NCBI RefSeq assembly: GCF_030063335.1
Contig: NZ_JASISW010000016.1
Coordinates: 62,001-126,000 of the forward strand
From: Rhodococcus sp. G-MC3
Lineage (GTDB): Bacteria; Actinomycetota; Actinomycetes; Mycobacteriales; Mycobacteriaceae
DNA: 64,000 nt
Direction: 5' to 3'
The notes below the pieces were generated by a model. It had not been told where the DNA came from, searched no databases, and worked only from the letters and a program-made list of their open reading frames with translations. This document shows positions 27,596 through 36,462 of the stretch, one piece after another. Position 1 is the stretch's first letter. The number at the start of each line of letters is the position of its first letter. The translations under genes and the position numbers were made by a program.

Positions 27596-29086
27596 GTGAC
27601 CAGCACACCCGAGGCACCATCAGCCGAAACTGCTTCGACAGCGACGCCAGAGCCGGGGACGGTTCCAGTGTCGATCAAGCATCGCATCAGTCACTGGAAC
27701 TCCGAGGATGTAGCGGCCTGGGAGGGCGGCGGCAAAGCAATTGCGAAACGGAACTTGATCTGGTCCGTCGTAGCCGAACACGTCGGCTTCTCGATCTGGT
27801 CGATCTGGTCCGTCATGGTTCTGTTCATGCCGGTCTCGGTCTACGGCATCGACGCTGCAGGTAAGTTCTTCCTGGTCGCGGTGCCCACGCTGGTCGGCGC
27901 GATCCTCCGCATTCCGTACACGTTCGCGACCGCGAAGTTCGGCGGCCGCAACTGGACGATCTTCAGCGCGCTGGTGCTGCTGATCCCAACGCTTCTGACC
28001 ATGTACTTCATGTTGAACCCGGCGTCGTACACCACCTACATTGTGGTCGCCGCGTTCGCCGGTCTCGGTGGTGGCAACTTCGCCTCGTCGATGACCAACA
28101 TCAACGCGTTCTACCCGCAACGCGAAAAGGGCTGGGCGCTAGGGCTGAACGCAGGTGGCGGCAACATCGGTGTGCCCGTGATTCAGTTGATCGGCCTACT
28201 CGTCATCGCCACGATCGGCAACACGGCCCCGGAGCTGGTCTGTGCCATCTACCTCGTCTTCATCGCCGTCGCAGCAGTCGGTGCGGCCCTCTTCATGGAC
28301 AACCTCGACAACCAGAAGACCAACGGCCGCTCGATGATCGACGTTCTCAAGTTTTCCGACGCATGGTGGATCGCGTTCCTCTACATCGGCACCTTCGGTT
28401 CGTTCATCGGCTTCAGCTTCGCGTTCGGTCAGGTGCTACAGATCAACTTCCTGGCCGGCCTCACCGACGGCGCTCCTGCCACGCCGCCGCAGCAGGCGCA
28501 GGCGTCGCTGCACGCAGCGCAGATCGCCTTCCTCGGACCTCTCCTCGGATCGATCTCGCGTCCCTTCGGCGGCAAGCTCGCCGACAAGATCGGCGGCGGC
28601 AAGATCACCTTATACACCTTCGTCGCGATGGTCTTTTCCACCGGAATTCTGGTTGCCGCAAGCACCTGGGACGACGGCACAGCCGGTGCAGCCAGCGGAA
28701 CGATGATGACGCTCTTCGTCGTAGGATTCATCCTCTTGTTCCTGCTGTCCGGTCTGGGCAATGGCTCGGTTTACAAGATGATTCCTGCGATCTTCGCTGC
28801 CAAGTCGGTCGAATTGCAAGGCATGACAACGAATGAGCAGCAGCACTGGTCGCGTCGGATGTCGGGAGCGCTCATCGGAATCGCCGGTGCCATCGGCGCT
28901 TTGGGCGGTGTCGGTATCAATCTGGTTCTGCGCGCCTCGTACACGGGCTCCGCAAAGTCTGCGACGAACGCCTTCTGGGTTTTCCTCGGCTTCTACGTTC
29001 TGTGCGGATTGGTTACCTGGGCCGTCTACCTCCGCAAGCCTCGTGTCATTGCAGACGAGGCGACAAACGCATCCGTCGCGGTCTGA
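27596..29086 (+). CDS. narK: Nitrate/nitrite transporter NarK
   Basis: A 496-aa MFS transporter of the nitrate/nitrite porter family. Signature glycine-rich stretches are present: GLGGGNFASSMTNINAFYP in helix 5 and LGNGSVYKMIPAIF in helix 11, with the conserved Arg residues expected to bind the anion. It leads the nitrite assimilation genes. GTG with AGGAGG five bases upstream is a strong start. A TATCTT hexamer at 27561-27566 may be its -10. In mycobacteria narK3 sits next to nnaR in the same way. Confidence 0.93.
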   Translation: MTSTPEAPSAETASTATPEPGTVPVSIKHRISHWNSEDVAAWEGGGKAIAKRNLIWSVVAEHVGFSIWSIWSVMVLFMPVSVYGIDAAGKFFLVAVPTLVGAILRIPYTFATAKFGGRNWTIFSALVLLIPTLLTMYFMLNPASYTTYIVVAAFAGLGGGNFASSMTNINAFYPQREKGWALGLNAGGGNIGVPVIQLIGLLVIATIGNTAPELVCAIYLVFIAVAAVGAALFMDNLDNQKTNGRSMIDVLKFSDAWWIAFLYIGTFGSFIGFSFAFGQVLQINFLAGLTDGAPATPPQQAQASLHAAQIAFLGPLLGSISRPFGGKLADKIGGGKITLYTFVAMVFSTGILVAASTWDDGTAGAASGTMMTLFVVGFILLFLLSGLGNGSVYKMIPAIFAAKSVELQGMTTNEQQHWSRRMSGALIGIAGAIGALGGVGINLVLRASYTGSAKSATNAFWVFLGFYVLCGLVTWAVYLRKPRVIADEATNASVAV

Positions 29087-29135
29087 CTCGACAACTCTCG
29101 AGCTTCGATCGACAAATACTTTGAAAGGACCTCAC

Positions 29136-31634
29136 GTGAAGAACGCGGTGGTTGTAGGACACGGAATGGTCGGTCACCGATTCGTCGAGGCGCTTCGCGC
29201 ACGGGACGACGCTTCCGACTGGAAGGTCACGGTGCTGTGCGAGGAGGCACTGCCGGCCTACGACCGCGTGGGACTCTCGTCCTATGTCGGCGCCTGGGAT
29301 CACAAAGAACTTGCTCTCGCGGGCAACGACTATCCCGGTGACGCCATCGTCGACATGAGGCTCGGCGTGCGAGCCGACAGTATCGATCGGGCCGGGAAAA
29401 CGGTCACGACCTCGACCGGTGACATCGTCGACTACGACGCGCTCGTGTTCGCCACCGGCTCATATCCTTTCGTTCCTCCGATCGCCGGCCACGATCGCCC
29501 GGAGTGTTTCGTCTACCGCACCCTCTCCGATTTGGACGAGATCAGGGCACGCGCCGACGCTGCAGGTCCGGGGGCGGTCGGCGTCGTTGTCGGCGGAGGA
29601 TTGCTCGGGCTCGAAGCGGCCAATGCGCTGAAGAAAATGGGCATGACACCGCATGTCGTCGAGTTCGCTCCGCGACTCATGCCGTTGCAGGTCGATGAAG
29701 GTGGCGGCGCGCTGCTGGCACGTCTGGTCACCGATCTGGGGTTGCACGTGCACGCGGGCGTCGGAACGTCGTCGATCACCGAGAACCCCGACGGAGCTGG
29801 TCTGGCGGTGGAGCTCTCCGACGGTAGCGTCATCGACGCAGCGCTTCTGGTGTTCTCCGCGGGTGTGCGTCCGCAGGATCAGCTTGCACGCGACTGCGGT
29901 CTCGACGTCGGTGAGCGCGGCGGAATCTTGGTCGACATCGGCTGCCGTACCGCAGATCCCGATGTCTACGCGATCGGCGAGTGCGCCGCAGTCGAAGGCC
30001 GGTGCTACGGCCTGGTCGCTCCGGGCTACTCGACCGCCGAGGTCGTCGCCGATCGCCTGCTGGGCGGCGAAGCCGAGTTCCCCGGCGCTGACATGTCCAC
30101 GAAGCTCAAGTTGATGGGCGTCGACGTCGCCAGCTTCGGCGACGCCATGGCCGCGACGCCAGGAGCATTGGAGGTCGTCTTCAGCGACGCACCGAAGGGA
30201 ACGTACGCCAAGCTTGTCGTGTCCGACGACGCGAAGACTCTGCTCGGTGGAATCCTCGTCGGCGATGCCACTGCGTACTCCTTGCTCCGACCTCTTGTCG
30301 GACGTGAACTTCCCGGTGATCCCGGCTCGTTGATCTCGCCTGCGGCCGAGCAGGTCGGTATGGGCGCCCTGCCCGACGATGCGGAGATCTGCTCGTGCAA
30401 CGGCGTTACCAAGGGGGCAATCTGCGGCGCAATCGAAGGCGGCGCATGCGATGTGGCCGCGGTAAAGAATTGCACCTCCGCCGGAACCACGTGTGGAGGA
30501 TGCCTCCCGTCGATCAAGCAATTACTCGCAGCGTCCGGTGTGGTGATGTCGAAGGCGCTGTGTGAGCACTTCTCTCAATCACGTGCCGAGCTGTTCGAGA
30601 TCGTGCGGGCGACCAATACCCGCACGTTCTCCTCGCTGATCGCCAAGTACGGCAACGGAAGTGGTTGCGACATCTGTAAGCCCGTCGTCGCCTCGATTCT
30701 GGCATCGACGTCCTCGGACCACATCCTCGACGGTGAGCAGGCATCGCTGCAGGACACCAATGATCACTTCCTTGCAAACATTCAGAAGAACGGCACGTAT
30801 TCCGTCGTTCCACGGATGCCGGGAGGGGAGTGCACCGCCGAGCAGCTCATCGTCATCGGTGAGGTGGCACGCGATTTCGGTCTGTACACCAAGGTCACCG
30901 GTGGTCAGCGCATCGACATGTTCGGTGCTCGGGTGGAGCAGCTGCCGGCTATCTGGAAACGTCTGGTGGACGCCGGCATGGAATCCGGTCAGGCGTACGG
31001 TAAGTCGCTGCGAACGGTCAAGAGCTGCGTCGGCTCGAGTTGGTGCCGCTACGGCGTGCAGGATTCTGTCGGTATGGCCGTGGACCTCGAGAATCGTTAC
31101 CGGGGCCTGCGGTCGCCTCACAAGATCAAGTTCGGTGTGTCCGGGTGCGCTCGCGAGTGTGCGGAGGCTCGCGGCAAGGACGTCGGCATCATCGCCACCG
31201 AGGGCGGCTGGAATCTCTATGTCGGCGGAAACGGCGGACAGTCGCCCAAGCACGCGCAGTTGTTGGCGTCGAACCTCGACGACGCAACGCTCGTCAGCTA
31301 CATCGACCGGTACCTCATGTTCTACGTCCGAACCGCCGATCGTCTCCAGCGGACGGCGCCCTGGCTCGATTCCCTCGACGGCGGACTCGAGCACCTGAAA
31401 GCAGTCGTCTGCGATGACAGTCTCGGGATCGGCGCAGAACTCGAAGCCGATATGGATCGCCACGTAGCCGGATACAAGGACGAGTGGGCCGGAGTGTTGG
31501 AGGACGAGGAGAAGTTGGGCCGCTTCGTATCCTTCGTCAATGCGCCCGAAGAATCAGATCCGACGATCACTTTCGATGAAAGTGGAGAACGCAAAGTTCC
31601 CGTGTTGATGGGAATGCCCTCCATCGGGGCCTGA
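29136..31634 (+). CDS. nirB: NADH-dependent nitrite reductase, large subunit NirB
   Basis: An 832-aa assimilatory reductase taking nitrite to ammonium in the cytoplasm. Order: FAD/NAD(P)H domain (about 1-400), BFD-like [2Fe-2S] domain with CSCNGVTKGAI and CTSAGTTCGGC, then ferredoxin half-domains and the siroheme/[4Fe-4S] site, a CX5C (CVGSSWC) followed by CX3C (CARECAE). Start GTG with AAAGGA; the longer frame upstream overlaps narK. It works with NirD and needs siroheme, for which a chelatase gene lies downstream. Confidence 0.95.
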   Translation: MKNAVVVGHGMVGHRFVEALRARDDASDWKVTVLCEEALPAYDRVGLSSYVGAWDHKELALAGNDYPGDAIVDMRLGVRADSIDRAGKTVTTSTGDIVDYDALVFATGSYPFVPPIAGHDRPECFVYRTLSDLDEIRARADAAGPGAVGVVVGGGLLGLEAANALKKMGMTPHVVEFAPRLMPLQVDEGGGALLARLVTDLGLHVHAGVGTSSITENPDGAGLAVELSDGSVIDAALLVFSAGVRPQDQLARDCGLDVGERGGILVDIGCRTADPDVYAIGECAAVEGRCYGLVAPGYSTAEVVADRLLGGEAEFPGADMSTKLKLMGVDVASFGDAMAATPGALEVVFSDAPKGTYAKLVVSDDAKTLLGGILVGDATAYSLLRPLVGRELPGDPGSLISPAAEQVGMGALPDDAEICSCNGVTKGAICGAIEGGACDVAAVKNCTSAGTTCGGCLPSIKQLLAASGVVMSKALCEHFSQSRAELFEIVRATNTRTFSSLIAKYGNGSGCDICKPVVASILASTSSDHILDGEQASLQDTNDHFLANIQKNGTYSVVPRMPGGECTAEQLIVIGEVARDFGLYTKVTGGQRIDMFGARVEQLPAIWKRLVDAGMESGQAYGKSLRTVKSCVGSSWCRYGVQDSVGMAVDLENRYRGLRSPHKIKFGVSGCARECAEARGKDVGIIATEGGWNLYVGGNGGQSPKHAQLLASNLDDATLVSYIDRYLMFYVRTADRLQRTAPWLDSLDGGLEHLKAVVCDDSLGIGAELEADMDRHVAGYKDEWAGVLEDEEKLGRFVSFVNAPEESDPTITFDESGERKVPVLMGMPSIGA

Positions 31635-31737
31635 CAACGGCTCAGTCACGAAACTGAACGCATGTGTACACCCGGGTAATCGCCACTTAACGACGAAGAA
31701 ACATCGGCAACGTGCAATAGCACCAGGAGGTACACAG

Positions 31738-32139
31738 ATGACTGTCATCGATTCTCGAACCACCACAGCCAGCACGACCGGGCAGGCCTCGGCCACTCAC
31801 ACAGCTCCCGAGTGGACCGCAGCGTGCGCTGTGGATTCACTGGTCCCTGGCCGAGGCGTGGCGGTGTTGTTGCACGGGGGAACACAGGCAGCCCTGTTCT
31901 TGCTACCTGGGGGTCATTTGTTCGCGGTCGGCAACATCGATCCGTTCGGCCGTGCCGCGGTCATGTCGCGAGGGTTGGTCGGCGACCGCGCAGGCGAGCC
32001 GACGATCGCCTCGCCGCTGCTCAAGCAGGTCTACTCCCTCGTCGACGGCCGCTGTCTCGACGACGAGTCCACGACGATCGGATCCTTCGAGACGAGGATC
32101 GTCGACGGAGTGATCTTCGTGCGTGGCGAATCGACATGA
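31738..32139 (+). CDS. nirD: Nitrite reductase small subunit NirD
   Basis: A 133-aa subunit with a Rieske-type fold but, as usual for NirD, without the CxH and CxxH cluster ligands. It follows nirB by about 100 bases and starts with a good AGGAGG site. Its stop overlaps the nnaR start (ATGA), so structural and regulatory genes are coupled. Confidence 0.93.
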   Translation: MTVIDSRTTTASTTGQASATHTAPEWTAACAVDSLVPGRGVAVLLHGGTQAALFLLPGGHLFAVGNIDPFGRAAVMSRGLVGDRAGEPTIASPLLKQVYSLVDGRCLDDESTTIGSFETRIVDGVIFVRGEST

Positions 32140-33356
32140 CACAACCCGCCGAGGCCACTGAGCCTCTGGCCGGATTCACCGTCGGGATAACGGCGTCACG
32201 TCGAGCCGAGGAATTTGCAACGCTGCTGGTTCGGCGCGGTGCGTCGGTGATGCATGCCCCTGCCATTCGTATCATTCCGCTCGCCGACGACGCCGAGTTG
32301 GAACGTGTCACCGAGGCGATAATCGCCGCACCGCCTGAGATCACCATTGCAACAACGGGTATCGGCTTTCGTGGGTGGATCGAGGCTGCGGAGGGCTGGG
32401 GGCAGGCAGAAAATTTGGGACGCGCATTGGCATCGTCCAGATTGCTTGCCCGAGGTCCCAAGGCCAAGGGCGCAATTCGTGCGGCGGACCTGCGCGAGGA
32501 GTGGAGCCCGGCGTCGGAATGTTCGGCGGAAGTTCTCGAGCACCTGTTGCGAGAAGGGGTCGACGGAAAGCGGATTGCGGTTCAATTGCACGGCGCGACG
32601 ACGGAATGGGAGCCTGTCCCGGATTTCTGCGAGGTGCTGCGCGAGGCGGGCGCCGACGTGGTTCCCGTTCCCGTCTATCGGTGGACCGCCCCGGACGACG
32701 GTGCGCCCATGGATCGAATGATCGAAGCCGTCGTCGTCGGCGACCTCGATGCAATCAGCTTCACGAGTGCGCCTGCGGTGGCGTCACTGCTGATGCGAGC
32801 CGACGAAAACGGCGTACTCGAACCTCTGCTGCAATCTATGCGCACCAGGGTGCTTCCCGTGTGCGTCGGCCCGGTGACTGCGGCGCCGCTGGAACAACTG
32901 AAGGTTCCCACCACGCAGCCGGCGCGCGCACGTCTGGGCGCACTGGCTCGTCATATCGCGGAGGAGCTTCCGAGGCGCTGCGCGCCAATGGACGCGGGTG
33001 GGCATTCTCTGAGCGTCCGAAGCAGGTGTGTTGTCGTCGACGGTGTCGTGCGTTCGGTGTCGCCTGCCGGTATGGCGCTGATGAAGACACTCGCAGCTCG
33101 GCCGGGACGGGTGGTTTCTCGCGACGAACTCCTTGCCGCTCTGCCCGGAGGCGGTGACGACACTCATGCCGTCGAGACTGCAATGACACGGCTTCGCTCT
33201 TCGCTCGGCGCTCCGAAGGTCATCCATACAGTGGTCAAGCGCGGGTACCGTCTGGCGGTCGATCCCGTCGAGGTGACTGAGAAATCTGCCGAAGCCGAGG
33301 CTGCCACGGTGTCCCATGCGTCGCCGATTCGGATCCCCGAAGGGAGCAAGTACTAG
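32136..33356 (+). CDS. nnaR: NnaR-type regulator: HemD domain plus winged helix
   Basis: A 406-aa protein with an N-terminal uroporphyrinogen-III synthase (HemD) fold (about 12-285) and a C-terminal OmpR-like winged helix (about 305-390; ending KRGYRLAV). The architecture matches mycobacterial and streptomycete NnaR, which acts with GlnR to switch on nitrite assimilation. Whether the HemD part still makes uroporphyrinogen III or only senses a tetrapyrrole is unknown. Starts inside the nirD stop. Confidence 0.9.
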   Translation: MTQPAEATEPLAGFTVGITASRRAEEFATLLVRRGASVMHAPAIRIIPLADDAELERVTEAIIAAPPEITIATTGIGFRGWIEAAEGWGQAENLGRALASSRLLARGPKAKGAIRAADLREEWSPASECSAEVLEHLLREGVDGKRIAVQLHGATTEWEPVPDFCEVLREAGADVVPVPVYRWTAPDDGAPMDRMIEAVVVGDLDAISFTSAPAVASLLMRADENGVLEPLLQSMRTRVLPVCVGPVTAAPLEQLKVPTTQPARARLGALARHIAEELPRRCAPMDAGGHSLSVRSRCVVVDGVVRSVSPAGMALMKTLAARPGRVVSRDELLAALPGGGDDTHAVETAMTRLRSSLGAPKVIHTVVKRGYRLAVDPVEVTEKSAEAEAATVSHASPIRIPEGSKY

Positions 33357-33357
33357 C

Positions 33358-34089
33358 ATGACCAACCCCGGAAAAGCATCACTCGTTCTCGTCGCGCACG
33401 GTACGCGCAATCCACGCGGCGTCGAAATGATCGCCGAACTCGCCGATGCAGTGAGCCTGAAGGTTGGCACGACGCGCGTTGCGTTCGTCGACGTCCTCGG
33501 CCCGACTCCGAAAGAAGTTCTGCGTGAACTGGACGGTCCCGCCGTGGTTGTTCCCGCGTTCTTGGCATCGGGATACCACGTTCACACCGACGTTCCGCGA
33601 GAGGTGGCCGACAGTGGTCATCGCAGTGTGACGGTGACGTGTGCACTCGGGCCGGATCCGGTGTTTGCATCGGTTATGCTCGAGCGTCTCGTCGTGGCCG
33701 GTTGGCGTCCGGGCGACGCCATCGTGTTCGCGGCCGCCGGATCCTCGGACAGACGAGCACTTCTGGAGCATCGCCGTGCCGCTGCGATGCTCGCCGAGGT
33801 CACCCGCGTTCGAGTCGCAATCGGATATGTGGCCACCGCCGAACCGGCGGTTCCCGTCGCAGTCGAGACACTCAGGGCCGAGGGCCATCGACGAGTGTTC
33901 GTTTCTTCGTATCTCCTGGCACGAGGTCTCTTTCACACCCGCCTGGCCGACGCCGGTAGCGACGGGGTGGCCGACCCGATCGGATTGCATTCCGGCATAG
34001 TAGATTTGGTAGCCGAGCGTTTCTATGAGGGTTCCGCCAGACTCGTCAACGAGGCAGCAGGAGCAACTCAACCGGCACGCCGGGGTTGA
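33358..34089 (+). CDS. Sirohydrochlorin ferrochelatase (CbiX/SirB type)
   Basis: A 243-aa two-domain chelatase of the CbiX/SirB family (matches Rv0259c). VAHGTRNPRG near the N terminus carries the metal-binding His, and ASGYHVHTDVPRE gives the second. Insertion of iron into sirohydrochlorin is the last step to siroheme, the NirB cofactor, so the operon supplies its own prosthetic group. It starts two bases after the nnaR stop. Its last 44 bases overlap, convergently, the end of the MobA-MoeA gene. Confidence 0.9.
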   Translation: MTNPGKASLVLVAHGTRNPRGVEMIAELADAVSLKVGTTRVAFVDVLGPTPKEVLRELDGPAVVVPAFLASGYHVHTDVPREVADSGHRSVTVTCALGPDPVFASVMLERLVVAGWRPGDAIVFAAAGSSDRRALLEHRRAAAMLAEVTRVRVAIGYVATAEPAVPVAVETLRAEGHRRVFVSSYLLARGLFHTRLADAGSDGVADPIGLHSGIVDLVAERFYEGSARLVNEAAGATQPARRG

Positions 34090-35806
34090 ACTCTGCGGGA
34101 ATCAGCGCTAACGCGTCACTGTCGACCAGGTGCAGCAGATGTGCAGTACGAACGTGCTCCTGAACTCGCCAGTGCGTCCCGTCCAATTTCACGGGAACGA
34201 GGCGAGCAACAGATGATGTCGCCGAATGTTCGCCGGTCAGTAGTCCCATCATGGGCGCCCGCGGTGTCCGACAGGTCAGTGCGTCGACAATGGCGGGCCC
34301 GGTCAGCATCAGCGTGCACACCGCGGCCAAAGGATTTCCCGGCAGCCCGAGTACGACTGTTCCCGAGGGCAGTACCGCAGTGATCTGGGAACCGCCCGGC
34401 CGAATCTGTGTGCGGCGGACGATGACCTTCGCATCGGCCCGAACGAGTGCCGTGCGGAGTTGGTCGGCAGCACCACCGCCGGTTGCGCCCACCACGATGA
34501 CGACGTCGGCGGTCGTCGACTGCGCGAGCAGATCTTCGAACGCGCCAGGGGAGTCCTGAAGGTACACGGTGTCGACGAGGGCGATGCCGCAGGTTGCCAA
34601 GTAATGCGTGAAGACAGGACCGACACTGTCGCGGGTCTGCCCCCGGGTCAATGGTCCTTCGCTGCGAATCTCGCTCCCACTCAGCACCACTCGGGCACTA
34701 ACCGGTCCGCGAACGGTGAGTTCGCGCACTTCGCCGCTGAGCGCAACCGACACGACTGCAGCCGATACCTCTCGTCCGGCGGCCACCAATTCCACTCCCG
34801 CAGACCAGTCTTCGCCTGCACGGCGGGTGTCGTCTCGGGTGAGCACACCGTCGCGAAGACGCAGCGTGGCGCCGTCGCGCACAACGTGCTCGTCGCGCAC
34901 TGTCGAGGTCGCACCCTTTGGTACGTGCGCTCCGGTTGCTATGCGGATCGCACGCCCGGTGCCGAGCGTCTCGTCGAGCGTGGTTCCCGCGTAGACGATT
35001 TCGCTGTGTATCGTCCATGGTCCGTCCCCTGCCACGGCGTAGCCGTCCATTGCCGAGATATCTACGGGCGGAAGGGGAGTGGCCGCGAAGATTGGTTGCG
35101 CCAGGGTGGAGCCGAAGGACCCGGCGAGCGGCACCGAGCGGGTGGGCAGCGGCGAAATGTGGCGGCGGATGTCGGCGCGGGCCTCGTCGGCTGTCGGGGT
35201 CGGCTCATCCGGTATGTCGGCTGCGGCGCTTTCGCGAGCTGCCGCGAGGTCACCGAGCGTGTCGCAATCGCCGATGTTCGGGATCTTCACTACGGCGTGG
35301 TCGTCCGGAACTATCGACCGCGCGGACTTGTTCGCAGTGTCCGAGAGGCCGGCTATGCGCCGGCGGAGCTCTCCCGCGTGCCAGGCTCCGAACAGATACT
35401 GTGTCCGACCGGAGTCGTCGGCGGCAAAAACTGCCGGGTGCGAGAGAAGCTCTGACAGAACGGTGTCGACGGACCCTTCGTCGACGAAGGGAAGGTCGGA
35501 TGCCAGAACCATGATGACCTCCGCGGAACCTCCAATTGCAAGCGCCGACAATCCTGCTGCTATGGCCGCCACGGGCCCAGAACCCGGCGGACTTTCGCGG
35601 ACCTGCACGATATCCGGACGCAGATCGTCGCGGTGCGGGCCGACGACCACGATGCGGCGTGCCACGGCGGTAGCGTCGATTGCGCGCTGTAGCAGGCTGA
35701 TCCCTCCGACGGTCAAAGCCGGCTTGTCGACGCCGCCCATTCGGCGACCGCCACCTCCGGCGAGGATGATGGCATCGATTGTGAATTCTGGTGAGTGAGG
35801 TGTCAC
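34046..35806 (-). CDS. MobA-MoeA fusion, molybdenum cofactor synthesis
   Basis: A 586-aa fusion of two usually separate enzymes. The N-terminal 195 residues form a MobA-like nucleotidyltransferase (LAGGGGRRMGGVDKPAL; would add GMP or CMP to Moco). The rest is MoeA, which inserts molybdenum, with the motifs AMDGYAV and GLPGNPLAAV. The start GTG lies four bases inside the stop of the thioesterase gene. A molybdenum enzyme such as nitrate reductase is implied, but none is in the window. Confidence 0.9.
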   Translation of the reverse strand: MTPHSPEFTIDAIILAGGGGRRMGGVDKPALTVGGISLLQRAIDATAVARRIVVVGPHRDDLRPDIVQVRESPPGSGPVAAIAAGLSALAIGGSAEVIMVLASDLPFVDEGSVDTVLSELLSHPAVFAADDSGRTQYLFGAWHAGELRRRIAGLSDTANKSARSIVPDDHAVVKIPNIGDCDTLGDLAAARESAAADIPDEPTPTADEARADIRRHISPLPTRSVPLAGSFGSTLAQPIFAATPLPPVDISAMDGYAVAGDGPWTIHSEIVYAGTTLDETLGTGRAIRIATGAHVPKGATSTVRDEHVVRDGATLRLRDGVLTRDDTRRAGEDWSAGVELVAAGREVSAAVVSVALSGEVRELTVRGPVSARVVLSGSEIRSEGPLTRGQTRDSVGPVFTHYLATCGIALVDTVYLQDSPGAFEDLLAQSTTADVVIVVGATGGGAADQLRTALVRADAKVIVRRTQIRPGGSQITAVLPSGTVVLGLPGNPLAAVCTLMLTGPAIVDALTCRTPRAPMMGLLTGEHSATSSVARLVPVKLDGTHWRVQEHVRTAHLLHLVDSDALALIPAEFNPGVPVELLLLPR

Positions 35807-36237
35807 GTCGGAAGCGGGACGTTCTGCAGCCGGACCTGGCCTCGTGCGATCGTTTTGCCGCTGTCCGATGCAGTGATGGTTACCAGCCACAATTGCTGAA
35901 CCTGGCTCTGTTGCAATGGTTCTGCGATCACATCGACGCGGCCGCCTTTGCTGGCGCGCAAGAAGTCGGTACCGTTGTGGACGCCGACGGCGAATTCGCC
36001 GCGGTCCTTGACTGCCTCGCTTGCGCCGATGCTGGCCGCGGATTCGACTGCGGTGGTGTAGACACCGCCGTGTACCACTCCCCACGGGGTGAGGTGTTCC
36101 TCCGTCAGTTCGATGTGTCCTGACACCTTGGTGCCGGAGACTTCGTCGACGACGAGTCCTGCTGCGGCCACGAACGGGCTTGCCTTGGCAAGTTCGTACT
36201 TCGCGGTCGGTCGCGGATCGAACTGTCCGAGGTTCAT
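35803..36237 (-). CDS. PaaI-family hotdog thioesterase
   Basis: A 144-aa single hotdog-fold protein. The catalytic-type segment is TPWGVVHGGVYTTAVESAAS (HGG with a downstream Glu), as in PaaI/4-hydroxybenzoyl-CoA thioesterase relatives that hydrolyse acyl- or aryl-CoA. The stop overlaps the MobA-MoeA start, so the genes are coupled although no functional tie is evident. The substrate is unknown. Confidence 0.85.
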   Translation of the reverse strand: MNLGQFDPRPTAKYELAKASPFVAAAGLVVDEVSGTKVSGHIELTEEHLTPWGVVHGGVYTTAVESAASIGASEAVKDRGEFAVGVHNGTDFLRASKGGRVDVIAEPLQQSQVQQLWLVTITASDSGKTIARGQVRLQNVPLPT

Positions 36238-36276
36238 ACCTGACGAGGTTAGTGCGTGGGGTCGGTCCGGTACACG

Positions 36277-36402
36277 TCAGTCCGAGAAACGATGGCTTTT
36301 CGGCGGTCCTTCGGGGCCGCATCGACCTCCTCCCCGAATGATCGACGCAAGCCAGGCCAATGATGCGACGGCCAGTGCAAAAATCAGTCCTGTTATCAAC
36401 AT
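36277..36402 (-). CDS. Possible 41-aa single-helix membrane peptide
   Basis: Translation gives MLITGLIFALAVASLAWLAS followed by a basic, glycine-rich tail; one clear membrane helix. It sits between the thioesterase and the divergent MocR gene. No ribosome site is visible and no family is recognised, so it may be chance. The hydrophobic start with basic residues after the helix is what a real membrane microprotein would show. Confidence 0.3.
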   Translation of the reverse strand: MLITGLIFALAVASLAWLASIIRGGGRCGPEGPPKSHRFSD

Positions 36403-36462
36403 TCATAGATAATGGACTGCTATTGGTGCAGATAGCTCAGTCCTCTGTGGCAAAGTGGTCTG

